Below are positions 49,497 through 57,923 of a stretch of 64,000 bases of DNA, in pieces. Position 1 is the stretch's first letter; each line of letters opens with the position of its first letter. Origin of the DNA: Arthrobacter_B sp038069765 (GTDB taxonomy: Bacteria > Actinomycetota > Actinomycetes > Actinomycetales > Micrococcaceae); NCBI RefSeq assembly GCF_038069765.1, contig NZ_JBBPFS010000003.1:310001-374000 (forward strand), given 5' to 3'. The notes under the pieces are model-generated. The model searched no databases. It saw only the letters and a program-made list of their open reading frames with translations, and was not told the DNA's origin. The position numbers and the translations under genes are program-made.

Positions 49497-49672
49497 GAGG
49501 CCCCGCCGGTTCCCCCATGACCGTGGGGCCTCCCCCATTCTGGGGTGTTGTTGCGTCAAGCCCGGCCCACGGAACGCTCACTTCCGGGTAAGGCCGTTCG
49601 GCGGTCCCCTGATCGTGGGTCTTTCTGCCGCTGCCAAGAACGCGACCTGCGCAACAACACCCAAAGCTTGAC
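49497..49672 (+). ncRNA. Candidate structured RNA with pseudoknot topology
   Basis: No protein is encoded in the 354 bp between the HTH gene and the 34-residue gene. Pairings seen are GAGGCCCC/GGGGCCTC (49497-49504 with 49525-49532) and a 13-bp perfect GGGTGTTGTTGCG/CGCAACAACACCC (49543-49555 with 49650-49662). Inside it lie CCCACG/CGTGGG and the small hairpins GGAA/TTCC and GCC/GGC. In addition GTCAAGC (49555-49561) matches GCTTGAC (49666-49672) in A-B-A'-B' order, a pseudoknot layout. No known RNA class was recognised; tmRNA was considered and rejected. Confidence 0.45.
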
Positions 49673-49749
49673 GGCGAAAACCCCCGGCCCACCCACACGA
49701 TGCAGCGGGGCGAGTGAGTAGCCGTCAACCAAATTTCACAGGAGGACCC

Positions 49750-49854
49750 ATGCCTTGGTGGGCTATTCCACTTCTGACCGTGGGCGTCTTCGTAGGTGCT
49801 GCGGTCGGGCTATTTCTCGGCTGGTGCGTCACGCGCCTGTTTGGCTGGGACTAA
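49750..49854 (+). CDS. 34-residue single-pass membrane microprotein
   Basis: MPWWAIPLLTVGVFVGAAVGLFLGWCVTRLFGWD is one Trp/Gly-rich transmembrane helix. The Shine-Dalgarno AGGAGG with short spacing is among the strongest in the window. Function unknown. Confidence 0.6.
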   Translation: MPWWAIPLLTVGVFVGAAVGLFLGWCVTRLFGWD

Positions 49855-49941
49855 GAAGCAGGGCCAACCGAAAGGTAGGTGGCTGTATCTACGCCGCTCG
49901 TCGAGAGACGCCGGCACCCAACCGCCTTTGGGCAAAAGGAA

Positions 49942-49967
49942 AGCGGGCCACCCGTCGGTGACCCGCT
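49942..49967. terminator. Small hairpin between convergent small genes
   Basis: AGCGGG/CCCGCT stem with inner CAC/GTG pairing, between the 34-residue gene and the leftward zinc-ribbon gene. Confidence 0.45.
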
Positions 49968-49981
49968 CAATCGCTCCTGAA

Positions 49982-50170
49982 CTATCTAGCCGCCATCGGC
50001 TGGCCTGTCATAGTCCACTCGGTGATTACATGACTCTTCGGGCAGCGAGGCCTGCCAATGCGCCGCATTTCCATTCGAGGAACCATTCCGCCATCGCTGG
50101 CGATGTCCCAGTTCTCGTATAACTGCTCGCCACACTTCGGGCATTTGTACTCTGACACGCGACGTTCCAT
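49982..50170 (-). CDS. 62-residue zinc-ribbon protein, antisense
   Basis: MERRVSEYKCPKCGEQLYENWDIAS ... RPRCPKSHVITEW has CxxC and CxxxH metal ligands. AAGGGGGA stands 3 nt before the ATG. Leftward gene immediately before terL; a small regulatory or moron gene. Function unknown. Confidence 0.6.
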   Translation of the reverse strand: MERRVSEYKCPKCGEQLYENWDIASDGGMVPRMEMRRIGRPRCPKSHVITEWTMTGQPMAAR

Positions 50171-50228
50171 GGGTCCCCCTTGGTGAATTACAGACGGAGC
50201 GAGCATAGCCGAATATGAGGAGGCTCCA

Positions 50229-51740
50229 GTGGCCATGAGCATGGCTTGGGCCGAGCACGCGGCCCGCATGTTCGAGCCGCCGGCGCCGCCCAAGTGGCAC
50301 ACCCCGGGCGATATGGCTAAGGCCCTGGACCCGAAGACCGTGCAGACCCCAGCCTTGGACCTGATCGACGCCGCCCTGGTCGAAGCCTTCAACACCCCGG
50401 ACTCGCGCCTCATCATCAGCATGCCCCCGCAGGAGGGTAAGTCGCAGCGAGCTTCCCGCCGCTTCCCGCTCTGGTGCCTCACCCAGAACAATGAGCTGCG
50501 CATCGCCATCGCCTCCTACGAGTCCAACGTGGCCCGCCGCTGGGGCCGCGCCATCCGCGACGACATCACCACGCACGGCAAGGAGCTGGACCTCACCGTC
50601 CGCGCCGACCTCGCCGCCCAGCACGAATGGGCGCTCGAAGGGCACGAAGGCGGCGTCTACACAGCAGGCATCGGCGGCGCACTCACCGGCCGGCCAGTGG
50701 ACCTCCTCATCATTGACGACCCCATCAAGGACCGCGAGCAGGCCGACTCCGACACGTACCGGGAGCGCGCCTGGGACTGGTGGACAGACACCGCCCTTAC
50801 CCGCCTCGCACCCGGGGCGCCCGTCATCCTGATCCTGACCCGCTGGCACGCCGACGACCTCGCAGGCCGCCTCCTCGCAGCCGAGGACGGTAAGGACTGG
50901 AAGGTAATCAACATCCCCGCCGAAGCGGACCACCGCCCGGAGAAGGGCGAAACGGACCCGCTCGGCCGCACACCCGGCGAGTTCATGGAGTCCGCCCGGC
51001 GCCGCACACTCACCCAGTGGGTCAAGCGCAAGATCGCTTCCGGTGCACGCACCTGGGCCAGCCTCTACCAAGGCCGGCCCTCCCCCGACGAGGGCGGCGT
51101 GTTCCCGGCCGAGTGGTCCCGCTACAGTGCTCCGCTCTGGACAGTGCAGCCCGACGGCGCCCACATTGTGCCCGGTATCGGCCGTGACGATCACGAGCTG
51201 GTGCAGTCCTGGGACCTCGCGTTCAAGGACACCAAGAGCAGTGACTACGTCGTCGGCCAAGTCTGGCTGCGCGTCGGCGTCAACGCTTACCTGCTCGACC
51301 AGGTGCGGGCCCGGTTGAACTTCACGGCCACCTGCCAGGCCATCAAGGACATGTCCGTGAAGTGGCCGCAGGCTGTGGCCAAGTTCGTTGAGGACAAGGC
51401 CAACGGGCCGGCAGTGATGAACGCGCTCAGCTCGCAGATGGTGGGGCTCATCCCTATCGAGCCGGAGGGCAGCAAGTATGCCCGCGCCTCCGCCGTCTCG
51501 CCTCTCGTGGAGTCGGGCAACGTGCACCTGCCCGAGGCTGATCTGCTGCCCGGCGTGGAGGAGCTGATCGAGGAAGCGAAGAACTTCCCGAACAGCGCCC
51601 ACGACGACACCATCGACGCCATGTCGCAGGCCGTGAACCGACTCCTGCTCATGCCGCTCACCGCGGCCATGAACGACGTCATCGAACCGGACGAGTACGA
51701 ATTCCAGAACGCCCACGGGTGGAGCATTTCGCCCTACTAA
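50229..51740 (+). CDS. terL: Terminase large subunit
   Basis: 503 residues. The ATPase domain has a Walker-A-like MPPQEGKSQ, Walker B VDLLIIDDPIKD and the motor motif ILILTRWHADDLAGRLL. The C-terminal RNase H-like nuclease has acidic residues in VQSWDLAFKDTKSSDYVVGQVW and a late D in FPNSAHDDTIDAMSQAV. It cuts and translocates DNA through the portal. GTG start with GAGGAGG upstream. Confidence 0.94.
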   Translation: MAMSMAWAEHAARMFEPPAPPKWHTPGDMAKALDPKTVQTPALDLIDAALVEAFNTPDSRLIISMPPQEGKSQRASRRFPLWCLTQNNELRIAIASYESNVARRWGRAIRDDITTHGKELDLTVRADLAAQHEWALEGHEGGVYTAGIGGALTGRPVDLLIIDDPIKDREQADSDTYRERAWDWWTDTALTRLAPGAPVILILTRWHADDLAGRLLAAEDGKDWKVINIPAEADHRPEKGETDPLGRTPGEFMESARRRTLTQWVKRKIASGARTWASLYQGRPSPDEGGVFPAEWSRYSAPLWTVQPDGAHIVPGIGRDDHELVQSWDLAFKDTKSSDYVVGQVWLRVGVNAYLLDQVRARLNFTATCQAIKDMSVKWPQAVAKFVEDKANGPAVMNALSSQMVGLIPIEPEGSKYARASAVSPLVESGNVHLPEADLLPGVEELIEEAKNFPNSAHDDTIDAMSQAVNRLLLMPLTAAMNDVIEPDEYEFQNAHGWSISPY

Positions 51741-51755
51741 TCAGAGGAGGCCCGC

Positions 51756-53276
51756 ATGGGTAAGATCGCCCAGTTCTTCGGACTCCAAGAGGCTGCCACA
51801 ATCGACGAGGGCGCGCTGGCTACGGCTGAGTACCGCGCCGAGAAGCTCAACGAGTCCATGGCGCAGATGCAGCTGGCCATGGAGGACATGGGCTGGGAGA
51901 AGCTGACCAACCAGTTCGCTCAGGAGTTCACCCGGGACGGACTCAAGCGCGCCGCCGAGCTGTCCCGCATGATGGCCATCGTCAACCCGCTCATCAAGCG
52001 TGGGCTGGCGATCCGGGCCTCCTACGTGCACGGCCAGGGCGTGGGCATCACGGCCCGCGCCGACGGCAACGAGGGTGCGCAGGACGTAAACGCCGTCGTG
52101 CAGGACTTCCTCGACGACGACACCAACCGGGCCGCGCTCACGGGGCATCAGGCCAAGCTGCGGCTGGAAACCTCCATCGGCACGGACGGCAACATCTTCA
52201 TTGCCCTGTTCACCAACCCGCTCGTCGGCAAGGTGCAGGCGCGCACGCTCCCGTTCGATGAGATCACGGACAAGGTCACGCTCCCCGGTGACCGTATGGT
52301 CACCATGTTCTACCGGCGCGACTGGACCGAGAACGGGTCCCCGCACACGGCCTACTACCCGGACATCCGGTGGCGGCCGCTGACCCGCACGAAGTGGTAC
52401 ACCGATGTACACAGCCGGTACCCGATCATGTGGGACTCCCCCGTCTACCACCTGCAGGACAACGGCCTCGACGGCTGGAAGTTCGGCATCGGCGACGCCT
52501 ACGCCGCGCTCCCCTGGGCTCGCGCCTACAAGGAGTTCCTCGAGGACTGGGTCCTGCTCATCAAGGCCCTGTCCCGCATCGCCTTCCAGATGTCGAAGTC
52601 CAAGACACCGCTCTCCCAGCAGCAGCGGGCAGCCTTCCAAAACATGCCAGCCGGATCCACCGCGCAGGTGGGCGGGGACCAGAAGATCGAGGCCGTGCCC
52701 AAGACGGGCGCGACCATCGACTCCGAGTCCGGGCGCCCGGTCGCCACCATGGCCGCCGCCGCGCTCGGGGTACCCGTCACCACCCTGATGGCTGACCCGG
52801 GACAGACCGGCGCCCGCGCCGTCGCCGAAACCCTGAACCAGCCCACCATGCTCGAATTCAAGGGCCGACAGGAACTCTGGACCGAAGCACTGCGCGCCAT
52901 CCTCGGCTACGTCATCGACCAGGCCGTCATCGCACCGCGGGGCCCACTCAAGGGCACCGTGACCCGAGAGCAGAACACGCTCACCGTGCAGCTGGCCGGC
53001 GACACTGACCGGACCATCGACTTCGAATGGCCGGACATCAACGAGATGCCCGTCGAAACGATCATGAAGGCGCTCGTGGACGCGGACGGCACCGGCAAGA
53101 TGCCCCCGCTCGTCACCCTGCGCCTCATGCTTCGCGCCCTCGGCGTGCGGGACGTGGACGAAATCCTGGACGACCTGACTGACGACGACGGCAACTGGAT
53201 CGACCCCGAAGCCAACGCCGGGGACCAAGCCGTGCAGGACTTCCGCCGCGGCGAGAACAAGGAGGCAGCACGATGA
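51756..53276 (+). CDS. Portal protein
   Basis: 506 residues following terL at 15 bp, with GAGGAGG before the ATG. IVNPLIKRGLAIRASYVHGQGVGI and the segment LEDWVLLIKALSRIAFQMSKSK ... VATMAAAALGVPVTTLMADPGQTGARAVAETLNQPTMLEFKGRQELW are typical of siphoviral portals. It forms the dodecameric DNA gateway of the head. Confidence 0.88.
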   Translation: MGKIAQFFGLQEAATIDEGALATAEYRAEKLNESMAQMQLAMEDMGWEKLTNQFAQEFTRDGLKRAAELSRMMAIVNPLIKRGLAIRASYVHGQGVGITARADGNEGAQDVNAVVQDFLDDDTNRAALTGHQAKLRLETSIGTDGNIFIALFTNPLVGKVQARTLPFDEITDKVTLPGDRMVTMFYRRDWTENGSPHTAYYPDIRWRPLTRTKWYTDVHSRYPIMWDSPVYHLQDNGLDGWKFGIGDAYAALPWARAYKEFLEDWVLLIKALSRIAFQMSKSKTPLSQQQRAAFQNMPAGSTAQVGGDQKIEAVPKTGATIDSESGRPVATMAAAALGVPVTTLMADPGQTGARAVAETLNQPTMLEFKGRQELWTEALRAILGYVIDQAVIAPRGPLKGTVTREQNTLTVQLAGDTDRTIDFEWPDINEMPVETIMKALVDADGTGKMPPLVTLRLMLRALGVRDVDEILDDLTDDDGNWIDPEANAGDQAVQDFRRGENKEAAR

Positions 53277-53500
53277 CGGTATCTCTGGTGCTGCTCGCGC
53301 TGCTCGTCATCATTCTCTGGGTCATGCTGGTGGCCACATCTGGCGAGCTGCGTGCAGCCCGCGTCCAGGCCGAGTCCGTAGAGCGGTCTCTCCGCTATGG
53401 GCAGCAGTGGGGCGGCAAGCGGGATGACGAATGGCTCACGGATGAGGAAGTCCCTCCACCCACGCAGCTCCCGACACCGCCCGTATGGTTCCGGCGGTGA
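53273..53500 (+). CDS. Small membrane protein in the head operon
   Basis: 75 residues with one N-terminal helix (SLVLLALLVIILWVMLVAT) and a polar tail. ATGA overlap with the portal gene. Function unknown. Confidence 0.6.
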   Translation: MTVSLVLLALLVIILWVMLVATSGELRAARVQAESVERSLRYGQQWGGKRDDEWLTDEEVPPPTQLPTPPVWFRR

Positions 53501-53661
53501 GTCGGCCCCGCTTCACAGTTCAGGGCAAGTGGGGCCGGCACGCGGCAACCGAGTTCGAACTCATCGAGGATCTGGAGGACACGGATGGCGATCACCTCGA
53601 CAACCCTGGCCCTCCTCGCGGCACGCCGGCAGGAAGTGGATCAAGTCCTCGCAGACCTTGA
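53497..53661 (+). CDS. Possible 54-residue overlapping ORF
   Basis: GTGA overlap with the preceding gene; VSRPRFTVQGKWGRHAATEFELIEDLEDTDGDHLDNPGPP reads like a protein up to the start of the MuF gene, then continues in another frame over it for about 75 bp. The C-terminal part may not be meaningful. Confidence 0.35.
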   Translation: MSRPRFTVQGKWGRHAATEFELIEDLEDTDGDHLDNPGPPRGTPAGSGSSPRRP

Positions 53662-54640
53662 CCTCGCGCTCATCGGCGCTTGGGTGCAGGCATGGGATGA
53701 CCTCTCCGTCGAGTTCGACGCGGCCTTGGCAGACCTGATGCTAGCCGCCAAGGACGGGCGCGTCACTGGCTCGCAAGCCGCCAAGAATGTTCGGCTGCGC
53801 AAAGCCCTGTCGCTGGCTGTGGAGCGTTTGGACGAACTGTCCCAGCTGGCCACGGTCAGTGCGCAGGCCGACGTCCTCCGGATGGCTCTCGCTGCGGCGC
53901 AGTCGCAGATTGATGTGGCGCTCTCCCAGCTGCCGCCGGCGGACCGCGTCGCTGTACTGCCCACGTTCACGCGTGTCTCGGATGCGACTATGGACGCCAT
54001 CGTCGCCCGCACCACGCAGAACATTGCGACCGGCCTGCTGCCCCTTACCGACGACGCCGTCGCCGTGATGAAGCGGAACCTCATCCGGGGCATCGCCGTC
54101 GGCGAGAACCCCCGCGCCGTGGCCCGCCGCATGCTCCGGCAGGCGGAGCAGGGCTTCAACGGCGGACTCACCCGGGCCATGACCATCGCCCGCACCGAGA
54201 TGCTGGACGCCCACCGCGCCGCCGGCAAGGCCGCCGACATGGCCAACACGGACATCACCACCGGCTGGATCTGGGGCGCCTCACTGGATGCGCGGACCTG
54301 CCCCTCCTGCATCGCCCAGCACGGACAGCTGCACACGCCGGACGAAGACGGGCCCCTGGATCACCACTGCGGCCGCTGCGCCCGGATCCCGAAGACGAAG
54401 ACGTGGAAGGAACTCGGCTTCAACATCGAGGAACCCGCGGACCTCATGCAGGACTCCCGCGAATGGTTCGACGGCCTCACCGACGACACCAAACGCCAGA
54501 TCATGGGCGCCGAGCGGCTGGAACTGCTCAACTCCGGCGCCATCAAGTGGGAAGACCTCTCCACTAGGCGGACAACGGACGGATGGCGCGACGCCATGCA
54601 CGTCACGCCTGTCAAAGACCTCCGGGGCCTCGCCGCTTAG
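53585..54640 (+). CDS. MuF-like minor head protein
   Basis: 351 residues. The C-terminal MuF/SPP1-gp7 domain reads NGGLTRAMTIARTEMLDAHRAAGKAADMANTDITTGWIWGASLDARTCPSCIAQHGQLHTPDEDGPLDHHCGRCARIP, with the usual Cys/His set. Long helical N-terminus. Such proteins accompany the portal inside the procapsid. Confidence 0.88.
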   Translation: MAITSTTLALLAARRQEVDQVLADLDLALIGAWVQAWDDLSVEFDAALADLMLAAKDGRVTGSQAAKNVRLRKALSLAVERLDELSQLATVSAQADVLRMALAAAQSQIDVALSQLPPADRVAVLPTFTRVSDATMDAIVARTTQNIATGLLPLTDDAVAVMKRNLIRGIAVGENPRAVARRMLRQAEQGFNGGLTRAMTIARTEMLDAHRAAGKAADMANTDITTGWIWGASLDARTCPSCIAQHGQLHTPDEDGPLDHHCGRCARIPKTKTWKELGFNIEEPADLMQDSREWFDGLTDDTKRQIMGAERLELLNSGAIKWEDLSTRRTTDGWRDAMHVTPVKDLRGLAA

Positions 54641-54789
54641 TCGTGCCGCGACGGCGTGTAGCTCAACGCCCCACACCAACGGCACACCTGAGACATCCTG
54701 CCGCCCGTGAAGTCGAGCTGCAGACCGTGCAGCACCCATTGGTGGCCGGGACACTCGCCCGGGCCGTCGTTCGCATCATCAGCGGTCAC
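54637..54789 (-). CDS. 50-residue zinc-finger protein, antisense
   Basis: VTADDANDGPGECPGHQWVLHGLQLDFTGGRMSQVCRWCGALSYTPSRHD has CPGH and CRWC metal ligands, a pattern common in small actinophage zinc-finger proteins. It overlaps the MuF stop by 4 bp and fills the gap before the protease gene. GTG start without a strong RBS. Function unknown. Confidence 0.55.
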   Translation of the reverse strand: MTADDANDGPGECPGHQWVLHGLQLDFTGGRMSQVCRWCGALSYTPSRHD

Positions 54790-54819
54790 CCGCCAATCGT
54801 AACCCTCAAGGAGGCCCTC

Positions 54820-56040
54820 GTGGCTGTACTAATCACAGAGTCAGTCGACACCCTGACTGGCACGCTCGAGAAGACGGGCGCGAAGCGTTTCCGCATCAAG
54901 ATCATCGACGAGGGCGTCGGCTCGTCCGGCACCTACCCGGCGGCGACACTCTTGCTCGCAGCGAAGGAAGGCATCTTCGCCAAGGGCCTGCACATGTACC
55001 TTGACCACCCGACAGCGGTCGAGTCCATGGACCGCCCGGAGCGCACAGTGAAGGACCTCGCCGCGGTCCTCGATGGCCCCGCCGTGTACGAGTCAGGCGC
55101 TCTCTACGCGCCCATCAAGGCCTACTCTGCACACGCAGCCACCATCGAAGAGATGAAGGACGACATCGGCGTCAGCATCCGTGCCAGCGCCGAGGTCGAA
55201 GCCGGCCCGACCGGGGAGCGGATCATCACCCGCCTCGTCCACGCCGAGTCCGTCGACTTCGTCACGAAGGCCGGCCGCGGCGGCAAGGTCATGGAAGTCC
55301 TCGAATCCGCACACGCCCGCATGGTCTCCGAGGCCACCGCCTCCGACATCGAGAACTGGCTCGAGCGCGCCGTCCAGGCAGCGCACGGCGGCCCGGGGCG
55401 CGGCGGGTACGTGTATGTCCGCGACCACGACGCCGAGTACGTCTACTACCGCACCTACTCCGAGGTCGACGACAAGCGCATCCTCTACCGCGAGGGCTAC
55501 ACGCTCGGCGACGGCGACGTCACCCTCGCCGGTGACCCGATCGAGGTCAACGCCGAAACGGTCTATAAGCCCGTCTCGCCCGCATCCCCCACCCCGGCCA
55601 GTGAGGCCCCCAAAGATTCCCCTCCGAACCCGGCTGGGGTAACCGAAAACAGGAAGGAGCCCACCGTGGCTACTACCAACATCGAGGAGTCCGAACTGTC
55701 GGTCCTCCGTGCAGACGCCAGCCGGGCCGCCGCGCTGGAAGCAGAGAACAAGACCCTGCGCGAGTCCGCCGTGAAGGCTGACGCCGCCAAGATCGTCGCC
55801 GAAGCATTCGACGGCATCGACGCTCCCCGCACCATCGCCCGCCTGGCCGAGTCCTACAAGCTCACCGAGTCCGGCCAGCTGGACAAGGCCGCGCTGACGG
55901 CCGAGGCCGAAGAGTCCGCCGCTGAGTGGAAGGCCGCCCACGGCGAAGGCACCGTGTCCGGCGTCGGCAACACCAGCGGCATCACCGAGTCCATGACTCG
56001 CACGGACGACGACATCATCAACGCTCTCGGAGGCAACTGA
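54820..56040 (+). CDS. Capsid maturation protease with C-terminal scaffold domain
   Basis: 406 residues. The N-terminal about 250 residues (FRIKIIDEGVGSSGTYPAATLLLAAKEGIFAKGLHMYLDHPTAVESMDRPERTVKDLAAVL ... DIGVSIRASAEVE) resemble phage maturation proteases with a conserved His in DHP and Ser in the GVSIRAS strand. A Pro-rich linker leads to a helical scaffold-like domain (about 283-406). AAGGAGG precedes the GTG. An internal start would make the scaffold alone. Confidence 0.75.
   Translation: MAVLITESVDTLTGTLEKTGAKRFRIKIIDEGVGSSGTYPAATLLLAAKEGIFAKGLHMYLDHPTAVESMDRPERTVKDLAAVLDGPAVYESGALYAPIKAYSAHAATIEEMKDDIGVSIRASAEVEAGPTGERIITRLVHAESVDFVTKAGRGGKVMEVLESAHARMVSEATASDIENWLERAVQAAHGGPGRGGYVYVRDHDAEYVYYRTYSEVDDKRILYREGYTLGDGDVTLAGDPIEVNAETVYKPVSPASPTPASEAPKDSPPNPAGVTENRKEPTVATTNIEESELSVLRADASRAAALEAENKTLRESAVKADAAKIVAEAFDGIDAPRTIARLAESYKLTESGQLDKAALTAEAEESAAEWKAAHGEGTVSGVGNTSGITESMTRTDDDIINALGGN
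55666..56040 (+). CDS. Scaffold protein from an internal start (nested)
   Basis: In frame with the protease gene, a GTG is preceded by AAGGAG with 6-nt spacing, as good as any RBS nearby. It lies exactly after the Pro-rich linker. The 124-residue product (VATTNIEESELSVLRADASRAAALEAENKTLRESAVKADAAKIVAEAFDG) is the helical scaffold part, comparable in principle to lambda C/Nu3. Confidence 0.6.
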   Translation: MATTNIEESELSVLRADASRAAALEAENKTLRESAVKADAAKIVAEAFDGIDAPRTIARLAESYKLTESGQLDKAALTAEAEESAAEWKAAHGEGTVSGVGNTSGITESMTRTDDDIINALGGN

Positions 56041-56042
56041 AC

Positions 56043-56393
56043 ATGGCAAAGAACCAGCGGCAGCGCCACGCGCTGCACATCACCGTCCCCGTCCCCGCGG
56101 GCGTCAAGTCCGGCCAGCCCGTGAAGGTGGGCCAGATCTGCGGCGTAGCCATCATCGACCGGGAGGCCGACGGCACGGCCACCCTGTGGCTGGACGGGTC
56201 CTACGACCTGCCAGTAGCCGGAGCGGTGGCCACCTTTGGCGCACCGGTCTACATCAAGGCCGACAACACCCTCACCGCCACGGCGACCGGCAACTTCCTC
56301 TTCGGCACCGCGCTGGGGACCAAGGGCGCCGGCACCGGCTCACTCGAAGTAGCCCCCATCGGCTACACCACCCAGACCGCCGCTGGCGCGTAA
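56043..56393 (+). CDS. Capsid decoration/stabilisation protein (DUF2190-like)
   Basis: 116 residues, all-beta: HALHITVPVPAGVKSGQPVKVGQICGVAIIDREADGTATLWLDGSYDLPVAGAVATFGAPVYIKADNTLTATATGNFLFGTAL. The DUF2190 pattern, between scaffold and capsid genes, fits a capsid cement protein. Confidence 0.8.
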   Translation: MAKNQRQRHALHITVPVPAGVKSGQPVKVGQICGVAIIDREADGTATLWLDGSYDLPVAGAVATFGAPVYIKADNTLTATATGNFLFGTALGTKGAGTGSLEVAPIGYTTQTAAGA

Positions 56394-56405
56394 GGAGAAC
56401 CACCA

Positions 56406-57470
56406 ATGGACCTCGTAAACGAAGGGTTCCGCAAGGCACCCACCTATCAGGAACGCGTCTTCGAAGCCGCGCAGCTGTTCGCCAAGGGCAAGTCCGGGGC
56501 GAGCCCCCTCGCCCAGGCCGTGCTTCTGGAGGCGTTCTCCACTTTCGACTTCCCCGTCCTCCTCGGAGCGGCGTTCTCGAAGCAGGCCGTGCAGACGCAG
56601 AAGGACGCCGTCAAGGAGTTCGAGCCGCTGCTGGTCGACGTTACCGTCGACGACTTCAACCGCCACAAGCTGGTGGACCTGTGGTCCGGCGACGCCTACG
56701 AGACGGTCAAGCAGGGCGCCGAGTACAAGCAGGGCACCCTCAACGAGACCGAGCTGGACCACGGCGCCGGCAAGCACGGTAAGAGCTACGGGCTGACGTG
56801 GGAGCTGCGCCGCAACCGGCAGTTCTCCGCTCTGGCCAACTTCCCGAAGTTCCTGGCCAACGGCTCCATCAAGGGCCAGAACAACGCCGTCGCTGACCTG
56901 CTGGTCAAGGACAACGGCTGGAACGCCGGCCTGTTCAAGGACGTCAAGACGGTCAAGTTCAGCCCTGAAGCACTCGACGCCGCGCTCAAGGAACTCGCCG
57001 TCCGCGAGAACCACCGCGGCGAGCTGGTGGACGTCTCGGATCTGGTCCTCGTGCACGGCCCCGCCCTGCGCACCGAGGTCAACCGGGTCCTGCTCGCCGC
57101 AGAGATCGAGCTGCAGGTCACGGACGGCAACAAGGTCACCAAGACCCGCCAGACGAACCCGTTCCGGAATGTCGTGACGCCGCTGGAATCCCGCACCATC
57201 GGGCAGCGCCTCGGCGCCGGTCAGGCCACGGCTTGGGCACTGGTTCAGGGTAAGACCTCGGATCTGCCCTCCATCATCCGCACGCTGCTCTCGGGCGAGG
57301 AAAACGTGGACATCCGCGTCAAGACCGACCAGGGCCAGCGTGTAGGCGGCGGCGCCGTATCTGTTGAGGACGGCTCGTTCAACGACGACACCATCTGGTT
57401 CCGCGGGCGCGACGTCTATGGCATCGACCCGGGCTTCACCCCCGGCGTTTGGGCGTCCGCCGGCGCCTAG
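56406..57470 (+). CDS. Major capsid protein (HK97 fold)
   Basis: 354 residues, immediately after the decoration gene with AAGGAG upstream. EYKQGTLNETELDHGAGKHGKSYGLTWELRRNRQFSALANFPKFLANGSIKGQNNAVADLLV and the C-terminal VEDGSFNDDTIWFRGRDVYGIDPGFTPGVWASA fit an actinophage capsid protein. There is no long delta domain, consistent with a separate scaffold. Confidence 0.85.
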   Translation: MDLVNEGFRKAPTYQERVFEAAQLFAKGKSGASPLAQAVLLEAFSTFDFPVLLGAAFSKQAVQTQKDAVKEFEPLLVDVTVDDFNRHKLVDLWSGDAYETVKQGAEYKQGTLNETELDHGAGKHGKSYGLTWELRRNRQFSALANFPKFLANGSIKGQNNAVADLLVKDNGWNAGLFKDVKTVKFSPEALDAALKELAVRENHRGELVDVSDLVLVHGPALRTEVNRVLLAAEIELQVTDGNKVTKTRQTNPFRNVVTPLESRTIGQRLGAGQATAWALVQGKTSDLPSIIRTLLSGEENVDIRVKTDQGQRVGGGAVSVEDGSFNDDTIWFRGRDVYGIDPGFTPGVWASAGA

Positions 57471-57481
57471 CACCACCAGGT

Positions 57482-57522
57482 CCCCGCGCTGACGAATAGG
57501 GCTAATCAATCCCAGCGCGGGG
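57482..57522 (+). terminator. Hairpin after the capsid gene
   Basis: A perfect 10-bp stem (CCCCGCGCTG and its complement) with a 21-nt loop and no T tract. Probably a partial terminator or mRNA stabiliser that sets high capsid expression. Confidence 0.5.
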
Positions 57523-57557
57523 GCCACCCCCAAACTTCATAGCGACCGGAGGCACCC

Positions 57558-57923
57558 ATGGCCATCGACTTTTCTACGCCCATCGGGCGTGTCCGCCTCC
57601 TGACCGCTGACCTCGATGAGTCCGCGCCCCTGCTCACTGATGAGCATCTGCGCGGCTACCTCGAACTCCACTCCGGCAACGTGAACCGTGCTGCTGCGGA
57701 CGTCATGGACGCCATGGCGACCAGTGAGTCCCTGCTGGCCAGGAAGATCCGGACGCAAGACCTGCAGACCGACGGACCTGCGGTGGCCACAGACCTCCGG
57801 AAGCGTGCCGCCGAGCTGCGCGCCCGGGCCGACGCGGAAGACGCTGCCTCGCTCGGCGACGTCTTCGAGGTCATCCCCTTCCACCCATACGGCAAGCCCG
57901 AGGGTGCGGAGTACCGGCTGTGA
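57558..57923 (+). CDS. Head-to-tail adaptor
   Basis: 121 residues, mostly helical (IGRVRLLTADLDESAPLLTDEHLRGYLELHSGNVNRAAADVMDAMATSESLLARKIRTQDLQTDGPAVATDLRKRAAELRARADAED), as in the gp6-like connector family. First gene after capsid, where the adaptor is expected. Confidence 0.75.
   Translation: MAIDFSTPIGRVRLLTADLDESAPLLTDEHLRGYLELHSGNVNRAAADVMDAMATSESLLARKIRTQDLQTDGPAVATDLRKRAAELRARADAEDAASLGDVFEVIPFHPYGKPEGAEYRL

Noticed and set aside
49440..49740. Possible tmRNA or tRNA between the HTH gene and terL
   Set aside because: No T arm (GGTTCRANNCC) or acceptor stem and no resume-like tag; only long-range helices of another kind.
49986..53228. Long minus-strand frames (576 and 495 residues) opposite terL and portal
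   Set aside because: Val/Gly/His-rich shadows of strongly conserved late genes; only the 62-residue zinc-ribbon ORF at the left end was kept, because it has its own RBS and metal motifs.
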